Shown here piece by piece: positions 11,873 to 23,184 of a stretch of DNA of 64,000 bases; within the stretch, counting starts at the first letter, position 1, and each line of letters opens with the position of its first letter. A program made the translations under genes and the position numbers. The notes below the pieces were generated by a model. That model saw nothing but the letters and a program-made list of their open reading frames with translations. It did not search any database and was not told the origin of the DNA. Source of the stretch: Usnea hakonensis (lineage: Eukaryota; Ascomycota; Lecanoromycetes; Lecanorales; Parmeliaceae); contig BLJB01000052.1 of the NCBI GenBank assembly GCA_013423325.1, forward strand, positions 62,001 to 126,000. The letters run 5' to 3'.

Positions 11873-12889
11873 TCAGTAGTCTAACCGTTGTTTAGATCTC
11901 TTCACAGGCCCACAATCCCAGTCCTCGCTCCTTCGCTTCCCTTTCTGGGGACAGTCCCTCCTGGCGTGACCTTTTTCACCGCATGAGTAGCACTCCATAT
12001 CCTGCTTGGCACTGCCACCAGATTTTCCTCCACTCCCGCCACCCCCTGAAATAGAGGATAGCATGTTCAATTTCACCTCTTTATTTCGCCTTTTCTCGGC
12101 CAGTTGTGCTGAATCAGCCTTTTCAGCTGTCCGTTGCTGTTTGCGCCGGTGGCGCTCATAGCTGGCGTGTTTTATTGGCTCTGCTTTCGATGCGCGAATC
12201 AAATCTGTAGCCTCAGTAGGATCATGAATTTCTTTGCCGTCCTCATCTACGTTGGCTTCGTAACCATGGTCGCTGGACGACGAGAATCCGTTGGCTGTGC
12301 CTTCTTGACGCTTCTAAGCTTACAGGATATCGTTTAGCTCAAGACATAAATTCTAGGAACATCACCCAAAAGTGAAAAGTGAAGATGATACTTACTTCCA
12401 ATTCTCGATTGAATTTTCCAAAACTCCTCCGCCCTACCATGTAAGGTCTCCAAGCTTCTTGGTCAGTGTCGGAATATCCAGTCTCTACAATCCGAAGCGC
12501 CCCTAAACTGGTCTGCTCTCCCCCATCCACGGTACTTAGAACCCATTTCGTTTCTCCGGCATCTTCTGCTAGCCTTTCAACAGTCTTCTCCCTCTTCTCT
12601 TCCTCCTGGGTCAAAGCGACTTGAATGAGCTGCAGATCAGACGGTGGTGTTGCTATGGAAGATGGAGTAATTGAGGCTTTCTGGCTTTTGGAAGAGGGAG
12701 TATGCGGGCTACGAGGCTGCGATTGAGGCACGGATGGAGGAGTTGAAGCTGCGGCACGTTGCATAAACTGAAGAGCAGGTGATCAATTGTATGATTTAGA
12801 GGTAAGCAAAGGGGGAAGAGTACTTTCATAGTCATTAAGCGGGAGGACAGCGTCTTCGAAGCGCTGGCCGGGGCCGTTTGATGAAACAT
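11873..12889 (-). CDS. MPP6: MPP6-like nuclear exosome cofactor with C-terminal CCHC zinc knuckle
   Basis: MPP6 binds the nuclear RNA exosome and helps recruit the Mtr4 helicase. Exons 12889-12824, 12767-12396 and 12313-11873 encode 292 residues. The N-terminus SSRLMTMKFMQRAAA matches the MPP6 signature (yeast LSSRVMNMKFM, human LLRMKFMQR) and is interrupted by intron 1 exactly between K and F. GRRSFGKFNRELE near residue 135 matches the second conserved block. Near residue 250 a C-x2-C-x4-H-x4-C knuckle (CYSCGEKGHARRDC) follows a glycine-rich linker and is flanked by Lys/Arg-rich tails. Yeast and human MPP6 lack this module as far as I recall, so the fusion is notable. Divergent with NDUFS6 across 248 bp. 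Confidence 0.82.
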
Positions 12890-13137
12890 TGTGGCAGCTG
12901 CTTGAAGCTATAACAAACAACGACTAGCAAAATACCTATCCTTGAGAATCCGCATAAAATTTTTAGAAGTAGGCCTGACGTACAGAAGTGTTGAAGAAAT
13001 AGAATGGCAAGTGAGCCGAGCCGTTATCTCTAGTCCTAAGACGTCTCTTCCTGTAATTATCGCCTCCTCTCCATCACCTCATTAACGACTGTGACTCTTT
13101 TTTAAGAGTCACGGACTGCCACTCCCTTTCGCGAACC

Positions 13138-13937
13138 ATGTATGGATCGGTTCGTGCTGCCCGCAAACCCTCAGCCTTGGCACGCCTACGCCCCAGTCTT
13201 TTGCCTTTCCGCCCATATTCCACCAGCAGCGATAGGACCTCAGACCGCATCCCCACCAACGACCCTTCGCCACCAAAACCGGTCCAAAATGTCTCCGACT
13301 CCAACGCCGTGCCGATATCCCCCCAGGGACTACGCGACTCGGATCGCCCGTTACAGGAAATGCCGGAGGATAGCGAACGACAGCGGGTGATGCAGGCGCC
13401 GAATAGGAAAGAGGTGTGGAGCAGAAGTCAGCAGCCGAGGGAGAGGGCGATGAGTGGTCCGAGATTTGAACAGACAATAATGGAGTATCAGGTGGGTTTT
13501 GAACATGGAATCCGGGGGAGTCCCACGGGCGCGCCCGGTTGGGGGACTGGCTGACTCGGATGGAAATTGCGCAGCCCCAACCAGAAGCAGCCATCAACCT
13601 CATTCACAAGCAGCCCGTGAGATGGACAAAGACGAGGATTGTGTCCTGTGACGGTGGTGGAGGGTCATTGGGACATCCGAGAATCTTCATCAATGTAGAC
13701 AAGCCCCAGATCTGCTGGTGTACTTACTGTGGCCTGCCCTTCGTGAGAACCCCAAAAGCATTTGTGATATCGACGTCCTCGTTTCCAGATACTGATTGTC
13801 AATGGCAGGCACATGAACATCATCGGAAGCTGCTCCAGAGCTTGCCATCTACTACGTATCCGCTGGAGCCGGTGGGACATGTAGCAGAGGTGCCGGAGTC
13901 GCAAAGGGTCAGTGATGAGCCTTTTGGCCAGCGGTAG
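13138..13937 (+). CDS. NDUFS6: Mitochondrial complex I subunit NDUFS6 (zf-CHCC, 13 kDa-type)
   Basis: Accessory zinc-binding subunit of NADH:ubiquinone oxidoreductase, in the peripheral arm near the N/Q-module junction. Exons 13138-13491, 13575-13742 and 13809-13937 encode 216 residues. The first ~30 residues are an Arg/Ser-rich mitochondrial presequence (MYGSVRAARKPSALARLRPS). A long disordered linker follows, then the conserved RFEQTIMEYQ and PEAAINLIHKQPVRW. The zinc site is Cys in VSCDGGGGSLGHPRIFINVD plus the downstream His and the Cys pair CTYCG. Splice sites are canonical and all phases agree. The third exon (AHEHHRKLLQSLPSTT) is more variable in the family. The gene shares a short divergent promoter with the MPP6-like gene. 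Confidence 0.92.
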
Positions 13938-14639
13938 CATTATCCATGTGCAAACATATGTCACGTATTACATATCTGAGTTTCAGCATTATGTTCTGTA
14001 TAATTTTGCTCCACCTCCAACACTCGTGTCTTCAATATAGACAAAGATTGAGGAGTAGACAGCAAGGTCTACGCAGATTAGGATTTTTTTTATGGATCTA
14101 TTGCTGGACGCCACTAAGGGGAATGCGGCAAGTATAGCGGACATCTATAGGCGTAGGGAGTTCTCAAAGCCGTTCGCAAATGGATTTGTACATCACCTCA
14201 TGAACTCCTGCTCAGCGCTTGCTTTTTATTTGCATAATGAGCCGGCCAGCCAAGTAATCGCTCAAATCGTCGTAAAATACCTTGCCATCCGTTCTCAGCA
14301 TATTCTTAACTCTTTCATGCCCAGCAAACGCCAAACACGTTGTGTCTGTACCATCGCGAAAATACTGTGACCAAATGGGGTATCATACAATTCGTATGGC
14401 CATTACTACATTCGGATAGTAATAGGCACTCGCGGTTCTCCCGAAGTACTCGCTTCTGCGAATTATCCTCTTAGAATTTCCACTGGACACCCTCCCACCC
14501 GCAATAATATTTCGTGAAAAGCCTTGCGGCGGACCTCCTTTGTTGTGTAAGTTTAGGGATCATAGCAGACGTAGAGGTAGAGATTGTCGCTTTGGACGTA
14601 TGTACGCTTGTGAGAGGGAGAAAATATAGATTTGGACAG
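13938..14639. other. intergenic between convergent genes
   Basis: About 700 bp between the stops of NDUFS6 (+) and the Ume6-like gene (-). It holds 3' UTRs; short frames such as 14092-14370 resemble nothing known. Confidence 0.5.
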
Positions 14640-16578
14640 TCACTTCACCCATGGCTTGGCCAATCCATTGTGCATGATCTCGAGTCGCAACATCAAAGAG
14701 CACGGTCTCATTTCTTCCCGGCAGTCATCCTCGCATTGCTGTTCGATGGCCCGCAAGACTCGGCCTCTCCGGGCCCTGAGATCATCCAGTATCCTCAACT
14801 CCGCTTTGGCAGACAAGAATGGAACGACTTGTTCGAAAGAAGCTTTGGAATCCATCTCTTTGTGTACGGTCTCTATTTTCGGATATCCGGCCTCTTCTGC
14901 ACAATTTATTAATGGATGAAGTTTGCGCTCTGCTTCTGGGGTTAACGGCCCCGAGGGACTTGATCGTTGCTTTTTGAGAGGTGGCTTGTGGTCACCGTAC
15001 TTTGCGTCACCTGTTCCAAATACCTTGATTTGGCTGATCTGTGGTGAAGAGTTCCGTCGTTTGAGTAATGTCTGATGTTCCGCACCAGCAGACACTGAGT
15101 CTAACTGCAGATTGGGCTGAGCGGACGGTTCGGTCTTTATATTCAATGGTGGAGTAAGCGCCTGCGAATGGTAAGAAGGTGACTCTGGACTGGTACGTTG
15201 ATTGCGAAATCTACAAAAAACATCAGTACATTGAATGCATTGTATGAGAGAGAGAGCGTGTGCAACGGCAAATTAAAATCCAGGAGATGATATACGGATA
15301 AAATTGGTCGAGCATTCGATTGGTGCACAAAAAAGATATACAAACGATTCTTGGCGAATTCATCACTTACGCTGTGGTGAACCTGCATTCCCTGCCGAAT
15401 TTCTCGCATTGGACGCACTTGGGCTCCGCAGGGTCGCACTTTATTTTCTTCTCTCTACAAGTCGTGCATGCAATTGCGAGACGCTTGCGTGGCTTGCCGG
15501 CCTTGGTGACACCCCATTGCGCATTGACCTCCTCACCATCGATGATCTTTTTGCAAGTCGTGCCATCCTCATATACCCAGCTGGGACCTTGTCCTGGTAC
15601 ATCAGCTTCTCCCACCACTCGCGCCATGGGCTTGACGCTGCTCTCTGGGACTTGTAGGTTTTGTTCGTGACCTTCGTGACCCGACATAGGCGTCGAAGAT
15701 GTGTCATAGTTTCCTAGATGTCCTTGGTAATATTGGACGGGAAAATTCATTGGGACCCCCTGTTGAGAGCGAGGAGGTTCTAATGGAGGACTTTGATGGA
15801 CTTGAGTAGGATCTGGTGCTGAAGCATGATGTCTTTGTTGTGCAACAGAGTACATAATTTGTGGAGGCCGGTCGGAGTAAGCTTGATGAGAGGCTGGGTA
15901 GGAAGTTACATTTGGACCCTGGTGGGCATTGAATGGTGATGGTGGGGGCTGCCGACCCGAGGGGCCATTCAAAAGGTCTTCTCTTCTGACACTATTACTT
16001 ATCGAGCTTTGCGTTTGCGGAGGTGTAGAAGGCTGAGGAAAGCTACTTTGATATGGATACTGTGGCACCCGGGCTGTTTGATCGGAGATTGATTTGGGAA
16101 CGTTCGACAGAGTGGAGCGCCTCTGAGATCGGTTGGCATCGTGCTGCGGTGGGATCTGAGGGGGTTGGATACTGGAGGAGGGCGGGGGAAAGAGTTGGCG
16201 AACAGGGGGTAATTGTTTGTGGGGTGATGGCTTGAAGTGCTCATTGTACACAGGGGTGTTTGTCTCCGGCGGTCTTCTCGATTGGCTTATAGTATTGTAT
16301 CGCATCGGCTCTGTAAAACCAGGACTGGTGTCACTACCAAATTGTAGCCTTTCTGGTGGAGGAAGCTGGTATGATGTCATGTTCGTTCGGGTTTCGTCAA
16401 TGGGGAGTTGCTGCTGCTCGGGCTCCTTGCCATCGAGGATAGGTAGAATTCTACCGAATGGTCCGATGTAAGTTCGTGACATAGGATCATTGGAGAAGGA
16501 AACCGCGGGTAAAGGTCCGAGAGACAGTGTATGTCCTCCTCGACAAGCGCCAGGATGCCAAATTGATGGTGCGCCCAC
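14640..16578 (-). CDS. UME6: Zn2Cys6 transcription factor of the Ume6 / RosA / NosA group
   Basis: Fungal binuclear zinc-cluster regulator. In Aspergillus nidulans RosA and NosA control sexual development, and yeast Ume6 represses meiotic genes. Exons 16578-15371 and 15210-14640 encode 592 residues. The first ~330 residues are Pro/Gln/Ser-rich and disordered. Then come the group-specific block WVYEDGTTCKKIIDGEEVN and WGVTKAGKPRKRLAIAC, leading into the zinc cluster (about 371-399) with spacing C-x2-C-x6-C-x6-C-x2-C-x6-C. The intron falls directly after the cluster. The C-terminal exon holds a basic stretch and a predicted helical segment (EQVVPFLSAKAELRILDDLRARRGR). The start is uncertain: 16578 is the first in-frame ATG, but MSRTYIGPFG at 16479 or an upstream exon are alternatives. 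The group is recognised from the sequence around the cluster; orthology to RosA versus NosA is not resolved. Confidence 0.85.
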
Positions 16579-19232
16579 AAGTAGTAGGAAAAGAGGTATT
16601 CAGCAGATCGCGGGAACGGCTCATTATTCGTGGTATCGATCATGTGAGAGCTTGAGCTTTTTGGTCGTGATATGCGCAAATTCGCCGTAAAAGTGTCATA
16701 GAGAAGCAGAAGAGGAGCGCGAAAGAAGTGTATTGTACAGGTATCATTGAGCTATCTCGAGGAAGGTCAAGGACGATGTTACACCAAGTCGTCCGCTTAT
16801 GAATGTCCTCTTGCGTTTTCTTGTCGCCCGAAGACTGGCACTGGCATTGGCAGCGTCGAGTAGAGCTTTTCTTTCCAGTCACAGACCCAACACAGCTGAG
16901 AAAGTAAACAGTCGGGAAGTGGTGACGAGAAGGAAGAAGAAAGCAGGCTTTGATGATACGATAGGAAGCAAGAGAAATGGGAGTGGGAGTGGGAATGAGA
17001 GTGGGATAATTGAGCCGTTTGAAAAATCTCCGAACAAGGTACTCGACCAGATGAGCGGGTCAAGGCTAAGCAGATATGGAGTAGTGAAGTAGAATTGATG
17101 ACCTGCTTGCATAAAGTAAAGCATTAATTATAAAGTATTTCAAGGTTACCTGCCTTTTGCATATGCAGCTCGCATGAGATTTTCAGTGATTCGCGACGTC
17201 AATATGGCTAAGAAGCAAAAGAAGTCAGCCATCCATGTAGAAGTGTAGAGCCTTCGGCAGGGAGCGGGGCCTGCGGGAGACTCCAGAGTAAGTACGGATT
17301 CCGTAAGGTAAGTACCAAAGGAACTGCCAACGATACGGGCCTACTTCCCGGCCAAGGGGGTGCAGGATTTCCCACTATGGAATAATACAATAGTACAATA
17401 ATACAACCATATTCTCTTAGTCTCGTAGTCTCTAACCCTTACCTTGCTCGAGTGGACTCTACGTATCACTCTACCTTACCTAGGTACCTCCTAGACCCTA
17501 CAAAGTACAAGTGCGTGCGAGGTCGACTAATATTTCCGTACTTACCTTACTTTATAAGCTACCCGGGACCCCAAACCCAGGTACTTTATTTTAAAGCACT
17601 CTAGAATGTGTTGTCCCTCCTCTGCCTCTCTCAGTCTCCGATCGTCATCTTAAAGTACTCGGAGACGTGCATCATACAATCTTCAAGATAAGCTAGCAGC
17701 ATCTTTGCACTACCAGAGATACTACTTATTATTGTTGCTGTACGGTGTACGGGATACTCCGTACAGGCACACGCCTTCCAAGGTCTCTTCCTTTTTAAAA
17801 GAAGCGCTTTCGTTGTAAGACCGGTGCGCTTATACGGTTATGCCATCTTTCCACAATCCCATAATTGCACGATCCACCGTGACGTTGCGGAGCGCTGACT
17901 CCACGCAGTATTCCTAGTATACTCCGATCCAGCGCTCTTGAGTCCAAACGTACATTCACGGCCCTCACGGGCAATGAAAGCATTTGTTGCCGCTTTCATC
18001 CACACCTCTTCGGTCGTTGCTGTGCTCCTGTTAGATCATGGTCGATTATAGGTTGCCTCTCGCTTTCGAGATCGATCGTAAATGATACTTGGGAAGGCGT
18101 TCTTCTCTTGAAACATGAGTCAACTCACATTATTCAAGGAGCTGAAGATCGACATCTTCAACATCGGGTGGAACCTTAAAATTCCATTGCTTCGTCATGG
18201 CGTCTGATTGGCGAGCCCAATGCAAAGCGGAGAATTTCGACCGGATGCTTGGTGAAACTTACAGAGGATAAGGAAGCACCGGGTAAAGGCATCCCCCCGT
18301 CCTGCAAGCAGCCGCGCCTGTGACAGGTAAATGTTAAGCAAAATGTTTCCAACTTACGTACAGCCATTTATCATCACCAAGCATATCACACAGGACTTAT
18401 ATGGTCTTCTCCCGAATCTTCGCCATGTGAGACTCTGTCTGATAGGCGGTTCTCATCACTCGGAAGCTTCCAACTTCCCCCGCAAGTAAGGACCAACCAG
18501 TTGCGTGACGGCAATTTTGCGTTTTAGCATGACTTTGAGTCTGACGAGAAGAAAGATAGCCAAAAGTCTGTTTTCAGTCAGCTCTCAAGGATTGGTCCGC
18601 TAGTGTATGATTCCTGTGCTGGCGTCACTCTTTCCTGATGCGATTGAGCGAGTTGCCATCCAAGCCTAATGTGATGCGCAACCTTGCAAGCGTGTCTGAG
18701 CCGAGTAAGACCGAGCACTGCTGCTGTACTTTACTCCTGAATCCAAAAATTCGTTCCCGTCCGTCATTGCGGGTGAAAGTAGCTTCGCCCGGTGATGTCA
18801 GCAGGCATCTGCTTTGGCATGCTTTGGCGTGTACAAGGTGGAACTGGGCCATGCAGGTTCATGCAGGGAAGCATCGTCGTAGGACTTGGCGAAATGTAGA
18901 TTGTTTGAGAGTCGCTCTTGTTACCGTGACTATCAAGCTCTACACCAAACTAGGAGACAGACCGAGCTCGGAGGTCAATCCCTGCTACCTGCTATCCCAA
19001 AGGAGGGGCAGTAGTGTAGAGCTGTAAACTGTGTCCAAACGCTTTATGACCGCAAGGTTGCCGTCTCAGAATTTCTTTTAGTAAATTAGACTCAGTGTAC
19101 CCAAGACAATTGGGTTTCAGAGCACATAAAGCAAATCAACGAACAATTTATATTGTGGAAGACTATAAGATAAATTTGCCGCCAGAGGGGAAAAACGCGT
19201 TGTCAGGTCTGGTAGTATGAAGCAAAACACAA
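16579..19232. promoter_or_regulatory. 2.65-kb gene-free region upstream of the Ume6-like gene
   Basis: No frame here resembles a known protein. It contains a TACCTTACCTAGGTACCTCC cluster at 17474-17493, one TACTCCGTA at 17755-17763, and the inverted repeat TACGG-ATT-CCGTA at 17293-17305. It may hold a long 5' leader or extended promoter of the Ume6-like regulator and the promoter of the gene at 19233. A small noncoding gene cannot be excluded by eye. Confidence 0.4.
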
Positions 19233-20456
19233 TTGCTTCTTTTAATTTGTTGTCATGGGCAAGGTCTCCTACTCCGTACTCTGAAATACTTCACTTCACT
19301 TTACGATAGAAAGGCATGTACTGCGGAGTGGATATGCCATAATCAATTGTCTCAATTCAACGCATTAGTATTAGGACTCAGGTCCATACTTTACACACAG
19401 AGTAGAGTAAATAGTAAGTATCCACGCGATGTACGAGTGCTCGTAACCCCAACGAATTTGTTGAAAGCCACTAAATACTCAGTAGTGGGCGGCCATGCGT
19501 TCAGTGCGAATGGCCCATCGCCACTATCGACCCCACGAATGCCTCCAGACATCTACTTCGCGCTACGTGACCACTACTTGCAGCTTCTCTCACGCCTTTA
19601 CAACCGAGTTGCAGCGCCAATTGAAGCGCCGGAGAAGGCGTCGTACGGTGACATTGACATCCTTGTCTCGCGACCAACATCTTCATCCACATCCACCACA
19701 ACTGAATCTCTCGCGAAATTGCTAGGAGCCGAGAGAAATGTCTCAGTCTCCGGATCCCCAATCACATCGTTTGCACTCTTGTATCCCAATTTGCCACAGA
19801 ATCACATCCAACTCGACGTGCACCTCTCGCCTCCTCAAACCTTCGACTGGCAGCTTTTCCATCAGAGCCATGGCGATCTGTGGAATCTGCTTGGGACGAC
19901 TATCCGTCCATCTGGTCTCACTTCCAACAACGATGGCCTTCATGTCCGCATTGGGGAGATTGAGGACCTAAACAGGAAGAGGGCGTTGTTGTTTTTGACA
20001 TGCGATCCGGAGCGTGTATTGGATTATCTTGGTCTTGACGTCCACGCCTGCAAGCGCCCTTTTGAGAGCTTGGAGTCAATGTACAGATACATTTGCAAAT
20101 GTCGATTCTTCAATCTCGAGAGGTATGTGACAAGCGAGCTGAAGGCTAATGATCGGAAGAGGATGGCACAAAGGGAAATGTATCGGGCATTCGTCCAAGA
20201 CTGGCTACCTAAGAACGTGCACTTGGTGAGACTGCAGACAGAACAAAGCGTGCAAATTTCGCGTGATAATGTCCTCGAAGAATCTTTGGAAAGATTCGGG
20301 AAAAGAGAGGAATACGAAAAGCGAATTAGAGACTGGAGAAAGGAGAGAGAGGAACTAGTTGCAAAGCAAGTGCAAAGACAGATGCGAAAGGCGGATGCAG
20401 TGGTCCTAGAGGAATACACATCTGCATGGATAAATTGGCTGGATCACAATGCGTGA
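19233..20456 (+). CDS. Nucleotidyltransferase-fold fungal protein of unknown function
   Basis: A conserved fungal protein with the look of a Pol-beta-type nucleotidyltransferase: SYGDIDILVS carries the acidic pair, following the helix YLQLLSRLYNRVAAPIEAPEK and preceding IQLDVHL, which could supply the third acidic residue. The last third is basic and coiled (KREEYEKRIRDWRKEREELV). The frame is open throughout, but a 69-nt intron with a good donor (GTAAGTATCC) and acceptor (ACTCAG) lies at 19414-19482; removing it keeps frame, joins directly to VVGGHAFSANGP and gives 384 residues rather than 407. The first ~60 codons are doubtful: they contain a copy of the TACTCCGTA motif otherwise found in noncoding DNA. 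The first internal ATG, at 19539 (MPPDIYF), would miss VVGGHAF, which I believe is conserved. Substrate unknown. Confidence 0.65.
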   Translation: MLLLICCHGQGLLLRTLKYFTSLYDRKACTAEWICHNQLSQFNALVLGLRSILYTQSRVNSKYPRDVRVLVTPTNLLKATKYSVVGGHAFSANGPSPLSTPRMPPDIYFALRDHYLQLLSRLYNRVAAPIEAPEKASYGDIDILVSRPTSSSTSTTTESLAKLLGAERNVSVSGSPITSFALLYPNLPQNHIQLDVHLSPPQTFDWQLFHQSHGDLWNLLGTTIRPSGLTSNNDGLHVRIGEIEDLNRKRALLFLTCDPERVLDYLGLDVHACKRPFESLESMYRYICKCRFFNLERYVTSELKANDRKRMAQREMYRAFVQDWLPKNVHLVRLQTEQSVQISRDNVLEESLERFGKREEYEKRIRDWRKEREELVAKQVQRQMRKADAVVLEEYTSAWINWLDHNA

Positions 20457-20699
20457 ATTAGAGTATTAGCACCAATGTGGAGTTGAAAAGTATCATTGAC
20501 ACGAAGACGTCATGTGTACCACAACCGCAGGCGACTTCTGTTAGGCATGCTCAAAATCAGCCTCATCCTTGGTCGTCTCTTCATAAATCGGAGGCAACAA
20601 GTCCATCTTCCCTTCGTCGTCTCATAAGAAATTGGAGGCAAGGAATCCATCTTGCCAGACCTTCGTTCATCCCATGCTGCCTCATCTCCACCAACCGAC

Positions 20700-22610
20700 T
20701 CAACATCCTCCTATCAAATCGGCCAGCCCCTCCTGTGATCCGAACTCTCTTGTAACCATCTCCTCGATATCATCCAAGCTTTTCTTTCCCCAGAAATCTT
20801 TTACCCCGTCGACAAATCGCCTACTCATCCGCTCGACTTCGGGCTCGTCAACGGCTGCGAAACACATTCTGAAGTACGCCCAGCTTTGGTTGTCTCTGAT
20901 ATCAGCAGTCGAAGCGAATATTGAGCCGGGCGAAACCAGCACCAGGTATTTCTCGGTGGTCAAATGAACCCATAACGCTTTTGCAAGCTTAGCGGGCGTG
21001 GTCCTCTTCCAAAGAGGATGGGAGGGGAAATTAACGTGGACCCTACTCGGATTAGACCCAAGACACCACGAAGCGTTATAGACTAGGGAACTGACCATAC
21101 AAACATTCCTCCTAGTGGCCAAACAAAATCAAAGAGAGTTACCTTTTCAACGACACTCCAATCACTGTCAAGATTCTTGCGGCGGCCAGATTTGACTAGC
21201 TCTTTCCCTTCTTCAAGGACTGAGCACATGATCTGCATCCTGCGCTCATAATTGCCACGCAGGCCTTCAAGCCAGCGGACCCAGCCGTCCACTTGCCATC
21301 CCTCGTCGCTCTTTCCACCGCCACGGCCATGCTTTGGATCATGAGGGCCCATTATAAGCTCGGCGATCATGGACTGAACGAAGCCAGAAGGCTGCTGGGT
21401 TGAAGTCTCGGTGATGCGAAGCAGTCGTTCACAAAGATTTGGCTGGGTAGTTATCCAGCCAAGGCGGCAACCAGGAGCGACAGTCTTGGAGAAAGTATCA
21501 AGACGGACCACTCGGCCTTGGTAATCGACTGAGAGGTAGCTAGGGGCGAGGGAATCGAGGAACGGATATCCAGAGGACTTTTGTGGTTTGGCCGAATCCA
21601 ACGTAGGCTGATCTGAATAAGCGTTGGCGGCAGCCTGGCTTTGATGGATAAGGGAAGACTCGTTAGCTGACGGATATTGGAGGTACCAATAAGGGTCATC
21701 TTCGATAATAACGACATCAAACTTGACACACACAGCGTAAATGTCTTTGCGGCGTTGGACACTGAGTGTTCCTGAAGTCGGGTTCTGGCCTATCCTGCAC
21801 CCGGTGTGAGTTTAACATGGACCAAGTACCATATATGATTTCTTACGTTACAGTGTATATCATGTGCGGTCTCTTTCCCCTGCTCTGGTCCCAATTGTCT
21901 AGGACGTCAAACAAACCCCCTTTACCATCCGCTGCCATTCCCTCCTCATCAATCGCAACGGGAACAATGTTTAGACCCCGTGGCTTCGCAGCCTGAATCG
22001 CATTCATGTAACAGAACTCTTCAACTAGCAGTCCTTCTCGATGGCCAATCCAATCTCTATCTTCATTCCAAGTATTGCTAAGTGCGTCTAGTGTCTTAGA
22101 GAACCCATCCGTCGAACCACACGTTAAAATAACTTCTGGGTCTCCGGCATATGGAACGTTCGGGTGAAGATTTTCGATGGTGAATTGGCGGATGAAGCTA
22201 TAGAGCGGAGGATATCCTTGGGCGGTGCCATACTGGAGCGCCGTCTTGAGATCGATTTTTCGAAGTATATCTTTGTTGTCTGATGTCTTGGGGACAACGA
22301 CTCGCGACGATGATAAACCATCCGACAGAGTGGTCTTGGATAAGAGGTCTGAGGGGGGATCGACGGGCTTGTTGGGCGTAGGGGTAAAGCGCTGGGGTAG
22401 AGCTGCGGCAGATTCGAGAGTGTCGAAGGGGAAGTAATTGTGGTTTGGAAGGCCTCCGGCTAAATTTCCAATGCCGGGGATTGCAAAATACTTGTAAAAA
22501 TCTTTGACATTACTTGTGGTTCGATTGGTTGTGACCTTCGAGTAGAGGTGGCTCAGATCAATGGGCTCTGGACGGCTATCAGTAATGGTCAACGCTTCCA
22601 TCCTGGCCAA
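20700..22610 (-). CDS. ARO8: Aro8-type aromatic / 2-aminoadipate aminotransferase
   Basis: PLP-dependent class I/II aminotransferase that transfers amino groups between aromatic amino acids, kynurenine or 2-aminoadipate and 2-oxo acids. Exons 22610-21847, 21794-21096 and 21042-20700 encode 601 residues, the size of fungal Aro8-like enzymes. Recognisable motifs are LAGGLPNHNYFPFD, GTAQGYPPL, CGSTDGFSK, the spliced TVTIGQNPTSGTLS, VVIIEDDPYWYLQYP (Asp contacting the pyridine N) and LDTFSKTVAPGCRLGW carrying the Schiff-base lysine. PLGGMFVW and the C-terminal SWAYFRMCFA block, with the substrate-carboxylate Arg, complete the fold. Intron 2 uses a weak donor, GTCAGT, supported by phase. Exact substrate preference cannot be read from sequence. 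An AGT-triplet tract lies just upstream of the start. Confidence 0.9.
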
Positions 22611-23184
22611 GAATGATCGTAGTAGTAGCAGTAGGAAGTAATAGTAGTAGTAGTACTAGTAGTAGTAGCAGTAATGGATGAAAGCTGCGACAGTACTCAC
22701 CTTTTCTGACAAGTATAGAGTTGCGATGGCCTGCCTACTTACCTACCTTATCAGTGCTTGGTAATACGGAGTACGTGAGGTACTAGTTTCCATGACGGCT
22801 TTACATCATTCAACCAATCGGAGATTACGGGACTTCTATTGCCGGCGCATTCCATTTCCACGTTCTTACGCTTTGCTTACTGACTTGCCGACAAATATGA
22901 ATACATGATTTGACCGTATATCCTCTTGGACGTGTTTCTTTTTCACTTCAGCTGTCTTTGTATATTTTTTATAATTGCGTTCCATTTTATTCCTACGTGC
23001 GCTGCACGTATATCCTACACTGATTAACCGGAGCATCGTTGACTCAGCTTTACCGAATATAAAAGTACCCTGTCCGACTCTCCTGCTGTAGCACTTGCTG
23101 CCAGTGAATCATTGGGCATTCTATATGTGCGAGCGCAGCTAAGGCATCTCTCCAGACCTGCTCGCCCTGCTTGCTCACATTGCT
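22611..23184. promoter_or_regulatory. divergent promoter region, aminotransferase / LCCL protein
   Basis: 574 bp between two outward-facing genes. It holds the AGT-triplet tract next to the aminotransferase start, CTACTTACCTACCTTA at 22735-22750 and one inverted copy of TACTCCGTA at 22765-22773. Confidence 0.5.
22619..22673. repeat. imperfect AGT trinucleotide microsatellite
   Basis: About 55 bp of AGT/AGC triplets with small interruptions, starting within 10 bp of the aminotransferase ATG at 22610, and therefore inside its 5' leader. Length variation could change leader structure. Confidence 0.85.
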
